Positions 9,988 through 18,581 of a DNA stretch of 64,000 nt are shown in pieces (within the stretch, counting starts at the first letter, position 1; each line of letters opens with the position of its first letter). Location of the stretch: positions 1 to 64,000 of the forward strand of contig NZ_JAMXST010000007.1 of the NCBI RefSeq assembly GCF_024124905.1, given 5' to 3'. The notes under the pieces were generated by a model. The model did not search any database. It saw only the letters and a list, made by a program, of their open reading frames with translations, and was not told the DNA's origin. This DNA is from Cellulosimicrobium cellulans. Lineage in GTDB: Bacteria > Actinomycetota > Actinomycetes > Actinomycetales > Cellulomonadaceae. Position numbers and translations under genes: made by a program.

Positions 9988-11310
9988 GTGAAGATCCTCG
10001 TCGTCGGGACCGGTGCCCGCGAGCACGCCATCGTCCACGCCCTCGCGCACGAGGCCGACCGCCCGGGCGCCGAGCCGCACGAGCTGCACGCCGCCCCCGG
10101 GAACCCCGGCATCGGGGACCTCGCGACGCTGCACGCGGTCGACCAGAACGACGGCGCCGCGGTGGCCGCGCTCGCGACCGGCCTGGGCGTCGACCTCGTC
10201 GTCGTCGGCCCGGAGGCGCCGCTCGTCGCGGGCGTCGGGGACGCGGTGCGCGAGGCGGGGATCCCGGTGTTCGGGCCCAGCGCCGAGGCGGCGCGGCTCG
10301 AGGGCTCCAAGGCGTTCGCCAAGGACGTCATGGCGGCGGCGTCCGTCCCGACGGCGCTCGCGCACGTCTGCACCGACGTCGACCAGGTCGCGGCCGCGGT
10401 CGACGCGTTCGGCGCCCCCTACGTCATCAAGGACGACGGCCTCGCCGCGGGCAAGGGCGTCGTCGTCACGGAGGACCGGCAGGCCGCGCTCGAGCACGCC
10501 GCGGCGTGCTTCGCGACCCCGCGCCGCGCCGCCGACGGCACGCCCGAGGACCCGCGCGTCGTCGTCGAGGAGTACCTCGACGGCCCGGAGGTCTCGCTCT
10601 TCTGCGTGAGCGACGGCGCGACCGTCGTCCCGCTCGCGCCGGCCCAGGACTTCAAGCGCGCGTTCGACGCCGACGCCGGTCCCAACACGGGCGGCATGGG
10701 CGCCTACAGCCCGCTCCCCTGGGCGCCGGAGGGCCTCGTCGACGAGGTCGTCACGCGCGTCGCGCAGCCGACGATCGACGAGATGGCGCGCCGCGGCACC
10801 CCGTTCGTCGGCGTCCTGTACGTGGGGCTCGCGCTGACGAGCCGCGGCACGCGCGTCGTCGAGTTCAACGCGCGGTTCGGAGACCCGGAGACGCAGTCCG
10901 TGCTCACGCGCCTCGCGACGCCGCTGTCCGCCGTGATGCTCGCGGCGGCGCAGGGACGCCTCGCCGAGGTCGGCCCGCTGCGCTGGCACGACGACGCGTC
11001 GGTCACCGTCGTCGTCGCGGCGCACGGCTACCCGGGCGCCGTGCGCGGAGGCGACCCGATCACGGGCATCGACGCGGCGGAGGCCGTCGAGGGCGTGCAC
11101 GTGCTCCACGCGGGGACGTCGCGCGGGGACGACGGCGGCCTGGTCGCCGCGGGCGGCCGCGTGCTGTCGGTCGTGGCGCGCGGCGCCGACCTGGCCGAGG
11201 CGCGCCGTCGGGCGTACGCCGCGGTCGACCGCATCGTGCTCCCGGGCTCGCACCACCGCACGGACATCGCGGCGAAGGCCGCCGCGGGCGAGGTCACCCT
11301 CGCGGGCTGA
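9988..11310 (+). CDS. purD: Phosphoribosylamine-glycine ligase (GAR synthetase)
   Basis: A 440-residue ATP-grasp ligase that joins phosphoribosylamine and glycine, step two of purine synthesis. GTGAREHA at residues 7-14 begins the N domain; AKDVMAAASVPT and IKDDGLAAGKGV are the ATP-grasp lysine region; GGMGAYSP and EFNARFGDPETQ are the family signatures and metal ligands. No Shine-Dalgarno is present, and a -10 box ends eight bases before the GTG start. In many actinobacteria purB and purC follow; here a convergent protease gene and a palindrome follow, and purB is not in the window. Confidence 0.97.
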   Translation: MKILVVGTGAREHAIVHALAHEADRPGAEPHELHAAPGNPGIGDLATLHAVDQNDGAAVAALATGLGVDLVVVGPEAPLVAGVGDAVREAGIPVFGPSAEAARLEGSKAFAKDVMAAASVPTALAHVCTDVDQVAAAVDAFGAPYVIKDDGLAAGKGVVVTEDRQAALEHAAACFATPRRAADGTPEDPRVVVEEYLDGPEVSLFCVSDGATVVPLAPAQDFKRAFDADAGPNTGGMGAYSPLPWAPEGLVDEVVTRVAQPTIDEMARRGTPFVGVLYVGLALTSRGTRVVEFNARFGDPETQSVLTRLATPLSAVMLAAAQGRLAEVGPLRWHDDASVTVVVAAHGYPGAVRGGDPITGIDAAEAVEGVHVLHAGTSRGDDGGLVAAGGRVLSVVARGADLAEARRRAYAAVDRIVLPGSHHRTDIAAKAAAGEVTLAG

Positions 11311-11380
11311 CGCCCGCCGTCGGGCCGCCCGCCGACCCCGACGCGCCCGGGCGCCCGGGCGCACGACCTCTCCCGCCGTT

Positions 11381-11433
11381 GAACACGACATGGCGGTCGC
11401 TTTCACGCTGATAACGACCCCCATGTCGTGTTC
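11381..11433. repeat. Palindromic element, family A copy 1 (purD / protease)
   Basis: Arms 11381-11401 and 11413-11433 around GAACACGACATGG. The left arm has two base changes from the family sequence (GGCGGTCGCT instead of GGGGGTCGTT). It lies between two convergent genes and could terminate both. Related copies are at 21017, 45907 and 57865. Confidence 0.85.
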
Positions 11434-11457
11434 GGCGCCCTGGGGGGGTGGGTCCTG

Positions 11458-13053
11458 TCAGGCTCGGTGCCACTTCTGGGCCGCGGTGCCGTTGCACGTC
11501 CAGATCTGGAGCTTCGTCCCGTCGGTGCTGTTGCTGCTCGGGACGTCCACGCACTTGTTCGCGAGGACGGACACGAGGTCGCCCGCGCCGCTCAGGACGA
11601 ACTGCTGGGCGGGGTTGCCGCTGCAGTTCGCGAGCTGCACGGCGGTCCCGTCGGCCGTGGCGGCCCAGGCCACGTCCATGCACTTGCCACCCGCGCGGAC
11701 CGTGCCGTCGGGCTCGAACGTCCAGCGCTGCGCGCTCGTCCCGTTGCAGGTCCAGAGCTGGAGCCGCTTGCCGTCGCTGAAGTCCGAGCTCGGGACGTCG
11801 ATGCACTTGCCCGCGAGCCCGACGAGCGCGCTGCCCGAGCCGCCGCCCGTGGTGACGAGGGACAGCCCGTACGCCGAGAGGATCGGGTTCACGGGCTGGT
11901 AGATGAACTTGCCGCCGTTCGAGCAGTCGTTGATACGGCCCGACGTGACGCCCTGCGCCTGGTTGCCCGAGATCACGGAGCCGCCGGAGTCGCCGCCCTC
12001 GGCGCACGCGGAGCCGCGCACGAGCCCGGGGATGTCGCCGTTGCCGTAGTTCACGGTGATGTTCTTCTGCTCGATGACGCCGCAGCGCCAGCCCGTCGTC
12101 GCGCCGGACCGGCAGACGGACGCGCCCACGGGCGCCTCGGCGGACCCGGCGACGTCGACCGTGCCGCCCGCGTAGTTGTTCACGCGGGGGACGGGGGTGA
12201 ACCCGGCGTCGACGCGCACCCAGGCGTAGTCGTGGCCGGGGAACGACGCCGCCTGGACCGTGCCCATGCGCGCCCAGCTCGCCGTGAGCACCTCCTTGCC
12301 GGCGGCGCCGCAGTGCCCGGCCGTGACGAAGCCGCCCTGGACGGCGAAGCCGATCGAGCAGGCCGAGCCCGACGACGCCCCGGGGTCCCGCGTGATGTAC
12401 CGGTCGCCGCCGCGCACGTCGGCCGCGAGCTCGTACGGTGCGTCGACGACCTCGGTCCGTACGGCCGACGGGTCGACCCCCGACGCGGCGACGAACGCCT
12501 CGGCCGCGCCGGCGTCGAGCGACTCGACCACGACCTCGTTCGTCGTCACGTCCACGTACCAGGCCTGGACGGCGTCGGGCGTCCCCGCGTGGTCGAGGTC
12601 TGCGGCGAGCGCGTCCAGGTCGGCGAGGCTGTGCTCGACGACGACGGCCTCGGCGCCGGCCGCCTCGACCTCCGGGACGGCGGAGGGGTCCGTGACGGCG
12701 ACGACGGGCGTCGCGGCGTCGGCGTCGACCCACGTGCCGGCGTACGCCGCGCCCAGACCGCCGCTCAGCGACTGCTCGACGGCGCCTGTCGCGGCGTCGA
12801 GCGCGAGCCGGTCGGCGACGCCGGCCGCGTCGAGGCCCAGGTCGCGCTCCAGCGCGCGGAGCTGGCCGGGGGACAGGTCGTCGGGCCCGGGAACGGGGTC
12901 GGCGAGCAGCGCGGGGGCCCCGGCCCCGGTGGTCGGCGGTGCGGCGACGGGTGCGCTCGCGCTCGCCGACGTCGCGAGCCCGACGCTCGCGGCGATCACG
13001 CCGATCCCGGTTGCTAGCGCTGTCAGGCGATGGTGCATCGTGCCGTGGTGCAT
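11458..13053 (-). CDS. Secreted S1 serine protease with propeptide and ricin-type lectin domain (yeast-lytic protease type)
   Basis: A 531-residue preproprotein. A signal peptide occupies about residues 1-35 (HHRL then a hydrophobic stretch ending ASASA), followed by a long acidic, alanine-rich propeptide to about 210. The chymotrypsin-fold domain, alpha-lytic/streptogrisin type, has TAGHC (His about 247), HDYAWVRVD (Asp) and GGDSGGS (Ser about 355). The tail, about 405-531, is a beta-trefoil of three ricin-type repeats with QRW, QQF and QKW. This layout is that of Rarobacter protease I, whose tail binds mannose on yeast walls; that role here is inferred. ATG 13053 has GAGGAGG just upstream. 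A near-perfect LacI-family operator lies in its promoter. Confidence 0.92.
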   Translation of the reverse strand: MHHGTMHHRLTALATGIGVIAASVGLATSASASAPVAAPPTTGAGAPALLADPVPGPDDLSPGQLRALERDLGLDAAGVADRLALDAATGAVEQSLSGGLGAAYAGTWVDADAATPVVAVTDPSAVPEVEAAGAEAVVVEHSLADLDALAADLDHAGTPDAVQAWYVDVTTNEVVVESLDAGAAEAFVAASGVDPSAVRTEVVDAPYELAADVRGGDRYITRDPGASSGSACSIGFAVQGGFVTAGHCGAAGKEVLTASWARMGTVQAASFPGHDYAWVRVDAGFTPVPRVNNYAGGTVDVAGSAEAPVGASVCRSGATTGWRCGVIEQKNITVNYGNGDIPGLVRGSACAEGGDSGGSVISGNQAQGVTSGRINDCSNGGKFIYQPVNPILSAYGLSLVTTGGGSGSALVGLAGKCIDVPSSDFSDGKRLQLWTCNGTSAQRWTFEPDGTVRAGGKCMDVAWAATADGTAVQLANCSGNPAQQFVLSGAGDLVSVLANKCVDVPSSNSTDGTKLQIWTCNGTAAQKWHRA

Positions 13054-13158
13054 CGTTGCCTCCTCGGTGCGGATGTCGCCCTGCCGTCGTCGGCAGGGTC
13101 GGGACAGCGGTGCGGGCGCCCCCCGAGGGGGCTGCTCCGATGCGTGCCCCCGACGGTG

Positions 13159-13172
13159 AGGGAGCGCTCCCA
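13159..13172. promoter_or_regulatory. CebR/LacI-type operator upstream of the protease gene
   Basis: AGGGAGCGCTCCCA matches 13 of 14 bases of the cellobiose-responsive CebR box TGGGAGCGCTCCCA known from streptomycetes and relatives. It sits about 17 bases downstream of the candidate minus-strand -10 TACTGT (13189-13194) and 106 bases before the ATG. A repressor bound here would block transcription of the protease. The rest of 13054-13377 has a small hairpin at 13078-13097 and the purC promoter, and nothing else I can identify. Confidence 0.7.
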
Positions 13173-13188
13173 CGACCGTCCTGACGGC

Positions 13189-13194
13189 ACAGTA
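13189..13194 (-). promoter_or_regulatory. Protease promoter -10 candidate
   Basis: TACTGT on the minus strand, placing the start site just before the CebR-like operator. No convincing -35 is visible. Confidence 0.45.
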
Positions 13195-13364
13195 GCGGCT
13201 TCGGCGGCGTTCGTCGCGCCGGGTTCGACGGCGGTCCTCGTCCCGTGCTGTCAGGTGCGGTCGGCCCGGCGCCCGACGGGACGCCGGGCCGGGCCGCCTC
13301 TCGGTGGTGGGCGGGGAGGGCGACCTGTCGTCGGACACGGTGCCGCGCCGGTGGAGGGCGGTGC

Positions 13365-13370
13365 GAGACT
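13365..13370 (+). promoter_or_regulatory. purC promoter -10 candidate, leaderless start
   Basis: GAGACT followed by AGGGGCC and the GTG start. It resembles the pur motif (TAGACTSGGCSCC) but lacks the first T, so it is a weaker form. Confidence 0.5.
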
Positions 13371-13377
13371 AGGGGCC

Positions 13378-14370
13378 GTGACCGACACCCCTCAGGATCC
13401 TGCCTCGGCCCTCTCGCTCGGCGAGGTGGACGCCCTCGACACCGCGGCGCTCGACCTGCCCGGCTGGACGCACGTGTACTCCGGCAAGGTGCGCGACCTC
13501 TACGCACCGGACCTGCCCGCCGTCGGCGGCGTGCACCCGCTCGGCGACGTCGTGCTCGTCGTCGCGAGCGACCGGGTCAGCGCGTACGACCACGTGCTGT
13601 CGCCCGGGATCCCCGACAAGGGCGTCGTGCTCACGCAGCTCAGCCTGTGGTGGTTCGAGCAGCTCGCCGACCTCGTGCCGAACCACGTGGTGTCGACCGA
13701 GGTGTCGTCGGAGCCGGGCGACGGCCTCGTGCCCGACGTCGTCGCCGGCCGCGCGATGATCTGTCGCCGCCTCGACATGTTCCCCGTCGAGTGCGTGGCG
13801 CGCGGCTACCTCACCGGCTCCGGGCTCGTCGAGTACCGCGCCGGGGGAGAGGTCTGCGGCGTGCCGCTGCCCGCCGGGCTGGTCGACGGCTCGCGCCTGC
13901 CCGAGCCGATCTTCACGCCCGCGACCAAGGCTGCCGTGGGCGAGCACGACGAGAACGTCTCCTTCGACGTCGTCGCGGAGCAGATCGGCCTCGACGACGC
14001 CACGCGCCTGCGGGAGCTCACGCTCGCCGTCTACGCGCGCGCCGAGCAGATCGCGCGCGAGCGCGGCGTGATCCTCGCGGACACCAAGCTCGAGTTCGGC
14101 GTGGACCCGACCACCGGCCGGACCGTCCTCGGCGACGAGGTGCTCACGCCCGACTCGTCGCGGTTCTGGCCCGCGGACCAGTGGGAGCCGGGGCGCGCGC
14201 AGCCGAGCTACGACAAGCAGTTCGTCCGCGACTGGCTCGTGTCGCCCGCATCCGGGTGGGACCGCGCGTCCGACACCCCGCCGCCCTCGATCCCCGCAGA
14301 GGTCGTCACGCGCACCCGCGCCCGGTACCTTGAGGCGTACGAGCGGCTCACGGGCTCGACGCTCGGCTGA
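13378..14370 (+). CDS. purC: SAICAR synthetase (phosphoribosylaminoimidazole-succinocarboxamide synthase)
   Basis: A 330-residue enzyme that joins CAIR and aspartate using ATP. Signatures are YSGKVRDLY near residue 35, LVVASDRVSAYD, the CVARGYLTGSG loop, and DTKLEFGVD with GEVLTPDSSRFWP-type residues near 240-265. It is the actinobacterial/eukaryotic monofunctional length with a short N-terminal extension. The GTG start has a -10-like box seven bases upstream and no ribosome site. Confidence 0.96.
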   Translation: MTDTPQDPASALSLGEVDALDTAALDLPGWTHVYSGKVRDLYAPDLPAVGGVHPLGDVVLVVASDRVSAYDHVLSPGIPDKGVVLTQLSLWWFEQLADLVPNHVVSTEVSSEPGDGLVPDVVAGRAMICRRLDMFPVECVARGYLTGSGLVEYRAGGEVCGVPLPAGLVDGSRLPEPIFTPATKAAVGEHDENVSFDVVAEQIGLDDATRLRELTLAVYARAEQIARERGVILADTKLEFGVDPTTGRTVLGDEVLTPDSSRFWPADQWEPGRAQPSYDKQFVRDWLVSPASGWDRASDTPPPSIPAEVVTRTRARYLEAYERLTGSTLG

Positions 14371-14842
14371 GTCGTCGGGCGGTCCGGGCGGCGCCCGGGC
14401 GCACGTAGGTGTGCCCGCTCGGCGCGGTCCACCGGACCGAGCCGTCGGCGAGCAGGGCGGGCCGCCAGCCGTCGCGCGCGCGCACGACCCGGTGGTGCCG
14501 GCAGAGCGCGACGAGGTTGTCGGCCTCCTGCGCGGCGGCCGCGGCGGCGTCGTCCGCGCCCGGCCGCGGTGCCACGACGTGGTCGAGGTCGCAACGGAAC
14601 GCCGGGACGCGGCAGCCAGGGAAGACGCAGGTCTCGTCGCGCGCGAGGACGCGCGCGACGGTCCGCGGCGACGGTCGTGCCCTGCCGCGCTCCATGGCCG
14701 GGGCGAGTGCGAGCGGTGCTGCCACGCGAACCTCCCTGCGTCGTCGAGCCGTGGTTCGTGCGAGGGCGGGGAAGGGGCAGGACCCCGCCCTCGCACCGTG
14801 CCCGAGCGTGCGTCTCGAACACGTGTTCGACTCTAGCGGCAC
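14348..14842 (-). pseudogene. Truncated HNH endonuclease (DUF222/13E12-type) remnant
   Basis: Only the C-terminal HNH part is left. LARDETCVFPGCRVPAFRCD, LDHVV, ADNLVALCRHH and a C-terminal W-T-A-P-S-G-H-T-Y are typical of the DUF222-HNH proteins abundant in actinobacteria. Those are normally several hundred residues, whereas this frame has 164 codons, and the DUF222 N-terminus is missing. The first 50 or so codons are not family-like. A leaderless-type promoter (TAGAGT) survives at the 5' side near 14831-14836, consistent with an internal deletion. It overlaps the end of purC by 23 bases. Confidence 0.75.
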
Positions 14843-14883
14843 CCTCCGACACGCGTCGAGGGTTGGCTCTATGGGTCGTCATC

Positions 14884-14895
14884 CGATATATATCG
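14884..14895. promoter_or_regulatory. Perfect palindrome, probable PadR operator overlapping -10
   Basis: CGATATATATCG, a 12-base perfect palindrome, is an AT-rich island in a GC-rich genome. TATATA at 14887-14892 is also the best -10, six bases before the padR ATG. Binding here would directly block RNA polymerase, giving autoregulation. Confidence 0.75.
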
Positions 14896-14898
14896 TTC

Positions 14899-15273
14899 AT
14901 GGCACCGAGCCCTCCCGCGTTCCGCATGACCGAGCAGGCGTACCTCGTGCTGCTCTCCCTCAGCGCGGAGCCGCGGCACGGGTACGCGGTGATCCAGGCC
15001 GTGCGCGAGCTGTCCGACGGCCGCACCCGGCTCGGGGCCGGCACCCTCTACGGCAACCTCGACCGGCTCGTGGCGGCCGGGCTCGTCGAGCCGACCGGCG
15101 AAGAGGTCGTCGACGGCCGCCTCCGGCGCTACTACCGCGCCACCGACGACGGGCGCCGCGCGGCCCGGACGGAGACCCTCCGCCTCGCCGAGCTCGCCGA
15201 GCGCGCGCGGCGGTCCCTGGAACGCCACGGCCCGGCGGGTGCCGCCGACGGCCTCGCGGGGAGCGGCGCGTGA
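14899..15273 (+). CDS. PadR family transcriptional regulator
   Basis: A 124-residue winged-helix repressor. ILD-type start TEQAYLVLLSLSAEPRHGYAVIQ, the recognition helix region LGAGTLYGNLDRLVAAGLVE, and the wing with RRYYRATDDGRRA are typical of PadR. The ATG 14899 follows a perfect AT-rich palindrome that overlaps the -10, so it is probably self-regulated and leaderless. Its stop overlaps the start of the next gene (GTGA), so the membrane protein is its cotranscribed partner and likely target. Confidence 0.93.
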   Translation: MAPSPPAFRMTEQAYLVLLSLSAEPRHGYAVIQAVRELSDGRTRLGAGTLYGNLDRLVAAGLVEPTGEEVVDGRLRRYYRATDDGRRAARTETLRLAELAERARRSLERHGPAGAADGLAGSGA

Positions 15274-15842
15274 GCGCGGGCGGCGCGGACCGGTACGAGC
15301 GGTCCGCCCGGTTCTGGCTCCGCGCCTACCCGCCGCGCTGGCGTCGCCTCCACGGCGACGAGGCGCTCGCGGTCCTGTTCGACCTCGCGCCCGCACCCGA
15401 CGACGCCGGGGCGCCGCACGGCATCGGCGCGCGCGAGGCGTGGGGGCTGGTGCGTGCGGGCTGGGCGCTGCGCCGGCGGGAGCACCCGCCGCTCGGGCGC
15501 TGGTTGCTGTACCGGCTGTTCGACGCCCGGCCGCCCGCGCGCTACTGGTGGTGGGTGGCCGACGACATCCACGGCGTGCTCTACCCCTGGCGCGTGACCA
15601 TGACGGGGCTCGGGACCGCTCTCGCGATCTTCTACGGCTGGCCGGTGCTGGCGCAGCTCCTGTTCTCCGACGACGTCACCAGGCCCGACCTCTGGCTGAT
15701 CCTCCTGTGGTGCGGGACGTTCCTCGGCGGAGGGCTCCTCTTCCGCCGTTCGCACGTCGCGCGAGCGTGGCGCAAGCACGTGCTCGACGGCAACATCCCC
15801 GTGGACGTCCCGGCAGACCCGCCGCGGGCAGCCGGGGCCTGA
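15270..15842 (+). CDS. Membrane protein cotranscribed with PadR
   Basis: A 190-residue protein I do not recognise as a named family. The N-terminal segment RFWLRAYPPRWRRLHGDEALAVL-type sequence (residues about 12-35) resembles the cytoplasmic N-terminus of actinobacterial membrane proteins found beside PadR regulators. Two hydrophobic helices follow at about 112-130 and 140-157. The GTG start overlaps the padR stop. Context suggests a stress- or ligand-controlled membrane function; substrate unknown. Confidence 0.75.
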   Translation: MSAGGADRYERSARFWLRAYPPRWRRLHGDEALAVLFDLAPAPDDAGAPHGIGAREAWGLVRAGWALRRREHPPLGRWLLYRLFDARPPARYWWWVADDIHGVLYPWRVTMTGLGTALAIFYGWPVLAQLLFSDDVTRPDLWLILLWCGTFLGGGLLFRRSHVARAWRKHVLDGNIPVDVPADPPRAAGA

Positions 15843-15900
15843 GCCCGGCAGCGCCGTCGTGCCACGGTGCGGACGGCCGCCGGACGTCGCCCGGGCGCCC

Positions 15901-15915
15901 GGTAGACTGGGCGCG
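15901..15915 (+). promoter_or_regulatory. purS-purQ promoter with shared pur motif
   Basis: TAGACT at 15903-15908 within GGTAGACTGGGCGCG, the same extended -10 string as before purA, purD and purL. An untranslated leader of about 115 bases follows before purS; I find no riboswitch in it. Confidence 0.7.
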
Positions 15916-16029
15916 GAATCCCGCCGTCGGCTCCCGCTCGTCCCGTCCCACCGACCGTCCTCGACGGCCGTGACGTGGTCGGGATCCCGGAGCCCCGGCC
16001 CTCCCGAACTCTCTCGCCAAGGAGCCCCC

Positions 16030-16317
16030 GTGGGACGCGTCGTCGTCGAGGTCATGCCCAAGCCCGAGATCCTGGACCCGCAGGGCAAGGCCGTCGTCGG
16101 GGCGCTGCCGCGCCTCGGCTTCACCCAGTTCACGTCCGTCCGCCAGGGCAAGCGGTTCGAGCTCGAGGTCGACGGCCCGGTCACGCCGGAGATCCTCGCC
16201 GCCGCCGAGGAGGCCGCGGTCAAGGTGCTGTCGAACCCGGTGATCGAGGACGTTGTGCGCGTCGCCGACATCGAGGCCGACGCCGCCGCGACGATCACGT
16301 CCGAGGGGCTCGCCTGA
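16030..16317 (+). CDS. purS: FGAM synthase subunit PurS
   Basis: A 95-residue small subunit that bridges PurL and PurQ and helps channel ammonia in formylglycinamidine ribonucleotide synthesis. [19 protein letters not shown] at the N-terminus and [20 protein letters not shown] are the family sequences. The GTG 16030 is chosen because AAGGAG ends six bases before it and this gives the standard family length. Its stop overlaps the purQ ATG (ATGA). purL, the third partner, lies 38 kb away in this window. Confidence 0.95.
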   Translation: MGRVVVEVMPKPEILDPQGKAVVGALPRLGFTQFTSVRQGKRFELEVDGPVTPEILAAAEEAAVKVLSNPVIEDVVRVADIEADAAATITSEGLA

Positions 16318-17036
16318 TGAGCGGCGCGACGCTCGCGACGGCGCGGATCGGCGTCGTCACCTTCCCCGGCACGCTCGACGACCGCGACGCGGCGCGCGCG
16401 GTGCGCCTCGCGGGCGGCGAGGCCGTGTCGCTGTGGCACGCGGACGCCGACCTGCACGGCGTCGACGCGGTCGTCCTGCCCGGTGGCTTCTCCTACGGCG
16501 ACTACCTGCGCGCGGGCGCGATCAGCCGCTTCGCGCCCGTCATGGAGTCGATCGTCGACGCGGCGGCGGGCGGCATGCCGGTCCTGGGCATCTGCAACGG
16601 CTTCCAGGTCCTCACCGAGGCCCACCTGCTGCCCGGCTCGATGGTCAAGAACGACCACCTGCACTTCATCTGCCGCGAGCAGGTCCTCGTGGTCGAGAAC
16701 GCCGAGACGGCCTGGACGCGCGACTACACGGTCGGCCAGCGCATCACGGTCCCGCTGAAGAACCAGGACGGGCAGTTCGTCGCGGACGACCGCACGCTCG
16801 ACGAGCTCGAGGCCGAGGGCCGCGTCGTCTTCCGCTACGACGGCTGGAACCCGAACGGCTCGCGCCGCGGCATCGCCGGCATCACCAACGCCGCGGGCAA
16901 CGTCGTCGGCCTCATGCCGCACCCCGAGCACGCCGTCGAGGCGGGCTTCGGGCCCGCGAACGAGGCCGGCCCCCGTGCCGGCACCGACGGGCTCGGCTTC
17001 TTCACGTCGGTCCTGGGCGCGCTCGTCCACGCATGA
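16317..17036 (+). CDS. purQ: FGAM synthase subunit PurQ (glutaminase)
   Basis: A 239-residue class I glutamine amidotransferase that feeds ammonia to PurL. The nucleophile is C93 in [10 protein letters not shown], and the catalytic His/Glu pair is in MPHPEHAVE near residue 200. [15 protein letters not shown] starts the conserved core. Translation is coupled to purS by a four-base ATGA overlap. Confidence 0.96.
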   Translation: MSGATLATARIGVVTFPGTLDDRDAARAVRLAGGEAVSLWHADADLHGVDAVVLPGGFSYGDYLRAGAISRFAPVMESIVDAAAGGMPVLGICNGFQVLTEAHLLPGSMVKNDHLHFICREQVLVVENAETAWTRDYTVGQRITVPLKNQDGQFVADDRTLDELEAEGRVVFRYDGWNPNGSRRGIAGITNAAGNVVGLMPHPEHAVEAGFGPANEAGPRAGTDGLGFFTSVLGALVHA

Positions 17037-17046
17037 CCGGGTCGGC

Positions 17047-18198
17047 GTGACCGGCGCGCCCTCGCGCGTCCTGCCCGACGGCGTCGGGGGCCCGGGCACG
17101 CGCGTCACCGTCGAGGCGGTCCCCGGGGACGACGCCGCGGCCGAGCTCCTGCGCACGCGTCAGCAGGCGGAGCTCGCCGCGCGGTACGGCGAGCCCGTCG
17201 CGGGCGCGTTCGAGCCCGAGGCGTCGGTCGCGAACGTCGTGGTCCGGGCGGGCGGCGAGCCGGTCGCGTTCGTCGCGCTGCGCGACGTGTCGGGCACGCC
17301 CGACGGCCGCGGCGGGACGCACCCCGCGCGCACCGGGGAGGTGAAGCGCCTCTGGGTCGAGCCCGACCACCGCGGCCGCGGTCACGCGCGCACCGCGATG
17401 CGGGCCGTGCACCGGCACGCGGTCGTCGCCGGGCTCGAACGCGTGGTCCTGGAGACCGGGACGCTCCAGCCCGAGTCGATCGACCTCTACCTCGCGCTCG
17501 GGTACGTCCCGATCGAGTCGTACGGCCACTACGCCGGACACCCGCTCTCGCGCTGCTTCGCGCTCGACCTGAGGGCCGCGTGCGGTCCGGGCGTCGGCAC
17601 CGGCACCGCGGACGAGACGTCGGCGACGAGCGGCCGGCTCGGGGCGAGCATCCCGCGGGCGACCGTGGGCCCGAGCGAGCCCGCGAGCGTCGCTGCCCGT
17701 GAGGTCGTGGAGGTCCGCCCCGTCCCGTGGGACGACCCGGACGCGGCAGCACTGCGCCGGGAGATGCACGAGACGTCGTCCGCCGTCCTCTACCCCGAGC
17801 TGTTCGGCGGGCTCGACGCCGCGGGCGGGTTCGACGCGGTCGACGCGCGCCTGGGCGACGACGTGGTGACGACCCTCGTCGCCTACCGGGACGGGGAGGC
17901 CGTCGGGTGTGCGTCGCTGCGTCGCCCCGCACCGGGGGCGCCCGCCGACGCGCTCGAGGTGAAGAAGGTCTTCGTGCGCCCACGGGCACGCAGGACCGGG
18001 ACGGCCCGCAGGCTCCTCGACGGGCTCGAGGCCGTCGCGCGCGAGCGCGGGGCGGCCCGGCTCCTGCTCGAGACGGGGATCCGCCAACCGGGCGCGATCG
18101 CGCTCTACCGCTCGCTCGGGTACCGCGCCGTCCTCGCTTTCCCGCCGTACGTCGGCGACAACCACGTCGCGCTCTGCTTCGCGAAGCCGCTGGTCTGA
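17047..18198 (+). CDS. Tandem GNAT N-acetyltransferase
   Basis: A 383-residue protein made of two consecutive GNAT acetyltransferase domains, roughly residues 10-180 and 220-380. Each has the acetyl-CoA loop: VKRLWVEPDHRGRGHARTAM near 100-119 and VKKVFVRPRARRTGTARRLL near 308-327, followed by ALGYVPI and SLGYRAV ends. The GTG 17047 begins 10 bases after the purQ stop; no strong ribosome site is seen. The two halves resemble each other, suggesting internal duplication. The acetylated substrate is unknown. Confidence 0.85.
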   Translation: MTGAPSRVLPDGVGGPGTRVTVEAVPGDDAAAELLRTRQQAELAARYGEPVAGAFEPEASVANVVVRAGGEPVAFVALRDVSGTPDGRGGTHPARTGEVKRLWVEPDHRGRGHARTAMRAVHRHAVVAGLERVVLETGTLQPESIDLYLALGYVPIESYGHYAGHPLSRCFALDLRAACGPGVGTGTADETSATSGRLGASIPRATVGPSEPASVAAREVVEVRPVPWDDPDAAALRREMHETSSAVLYPELFGGLDAAGGFDAVDARLGDDVVTTLVAYRDGEAVGCASLRRPAPGAPADALEVKKVFVRPRARRTGTARRLLDGLEAVARERGAARLLLETGIRQPGAIALYRSLGYRAVLAFPPYVGDNHVALCFAKPLV

Positions 18199-18269
18199 GG
18201 GTCGCACCAGGGGACTCTCGGGGTCGTGCCGGATATGCCCGCGGTGTCCGCCTCCGCTAGGGTGTCCCC

Positions 18270-18581
18270 GTGATCCCCCTCGCGACCGGTGCCTACTCCG
18301 TGGCCTCCGTCGTCATCGAGCTCCTCGGCTGGGTCGCCGCGGTCGCGTCGCGGGTGCCGGGCCGGGTCGGGGTCCTCGCGGGCGAGCTGCGCGAGACCGC
18401 CGTCGAGTGGGGGCTCCCGGTGGGCGACGTGTCCGACCTCTACGCCGCCTTCCCCGTGCGCCTCGCGCTCGCCGTCGGGGCGGTCGCGCTCGTGTGCGCG
18501 GTCGTCGCCCTCGTGCACGGCCTCCGGGAGCGTCAGCGCGCCGGCGGGTCCACCGACGCGTCGCGCGTCAGCGGGCGCTGA
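18270..18581 (+). CDS. Small membrane protein
   Basis: A 103-residue protein with a hydrophobic N-terminal region (about 8-30) and a clear transmembrane helix (about 66-87, rich in A, V and L), followed by a basic tail. No family recognised. TAGGGT (18258-18263) ends six bases before the GTG, so the gene appears leaderless and has its own promoter. Its last 14 bases overlap the 3' end of the convergent oxidoreductase gene. Confidence 0.65.
   Translation: MIPLATGAYSVASVVIELLGWVAAVASRVPGRVGVLAGELRETAVEWGLPVGDVSDLYAAFPVRLALAVGAVALVCAVVALVHGLRERQRAGGSTDASRVSGR

Noticed and set aside
11390-11902. 170-codon plus-strand frame beginning in a palindrome, opposite the protease
   Set aside because: It is antisense to a well-supported protease gene and its composition follows the complement of the lectin repeats.
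13013-13025. Second LacI-like half site within the protease signal peptide region
   Set aside because: Only the central bases are palindromic and it lies inside the coding sequence.
15909-16029. Riboswitch in the purS leader
   Set aside because: Looked for purine, PRPP or ppGpp aptamer patterns; none seen.
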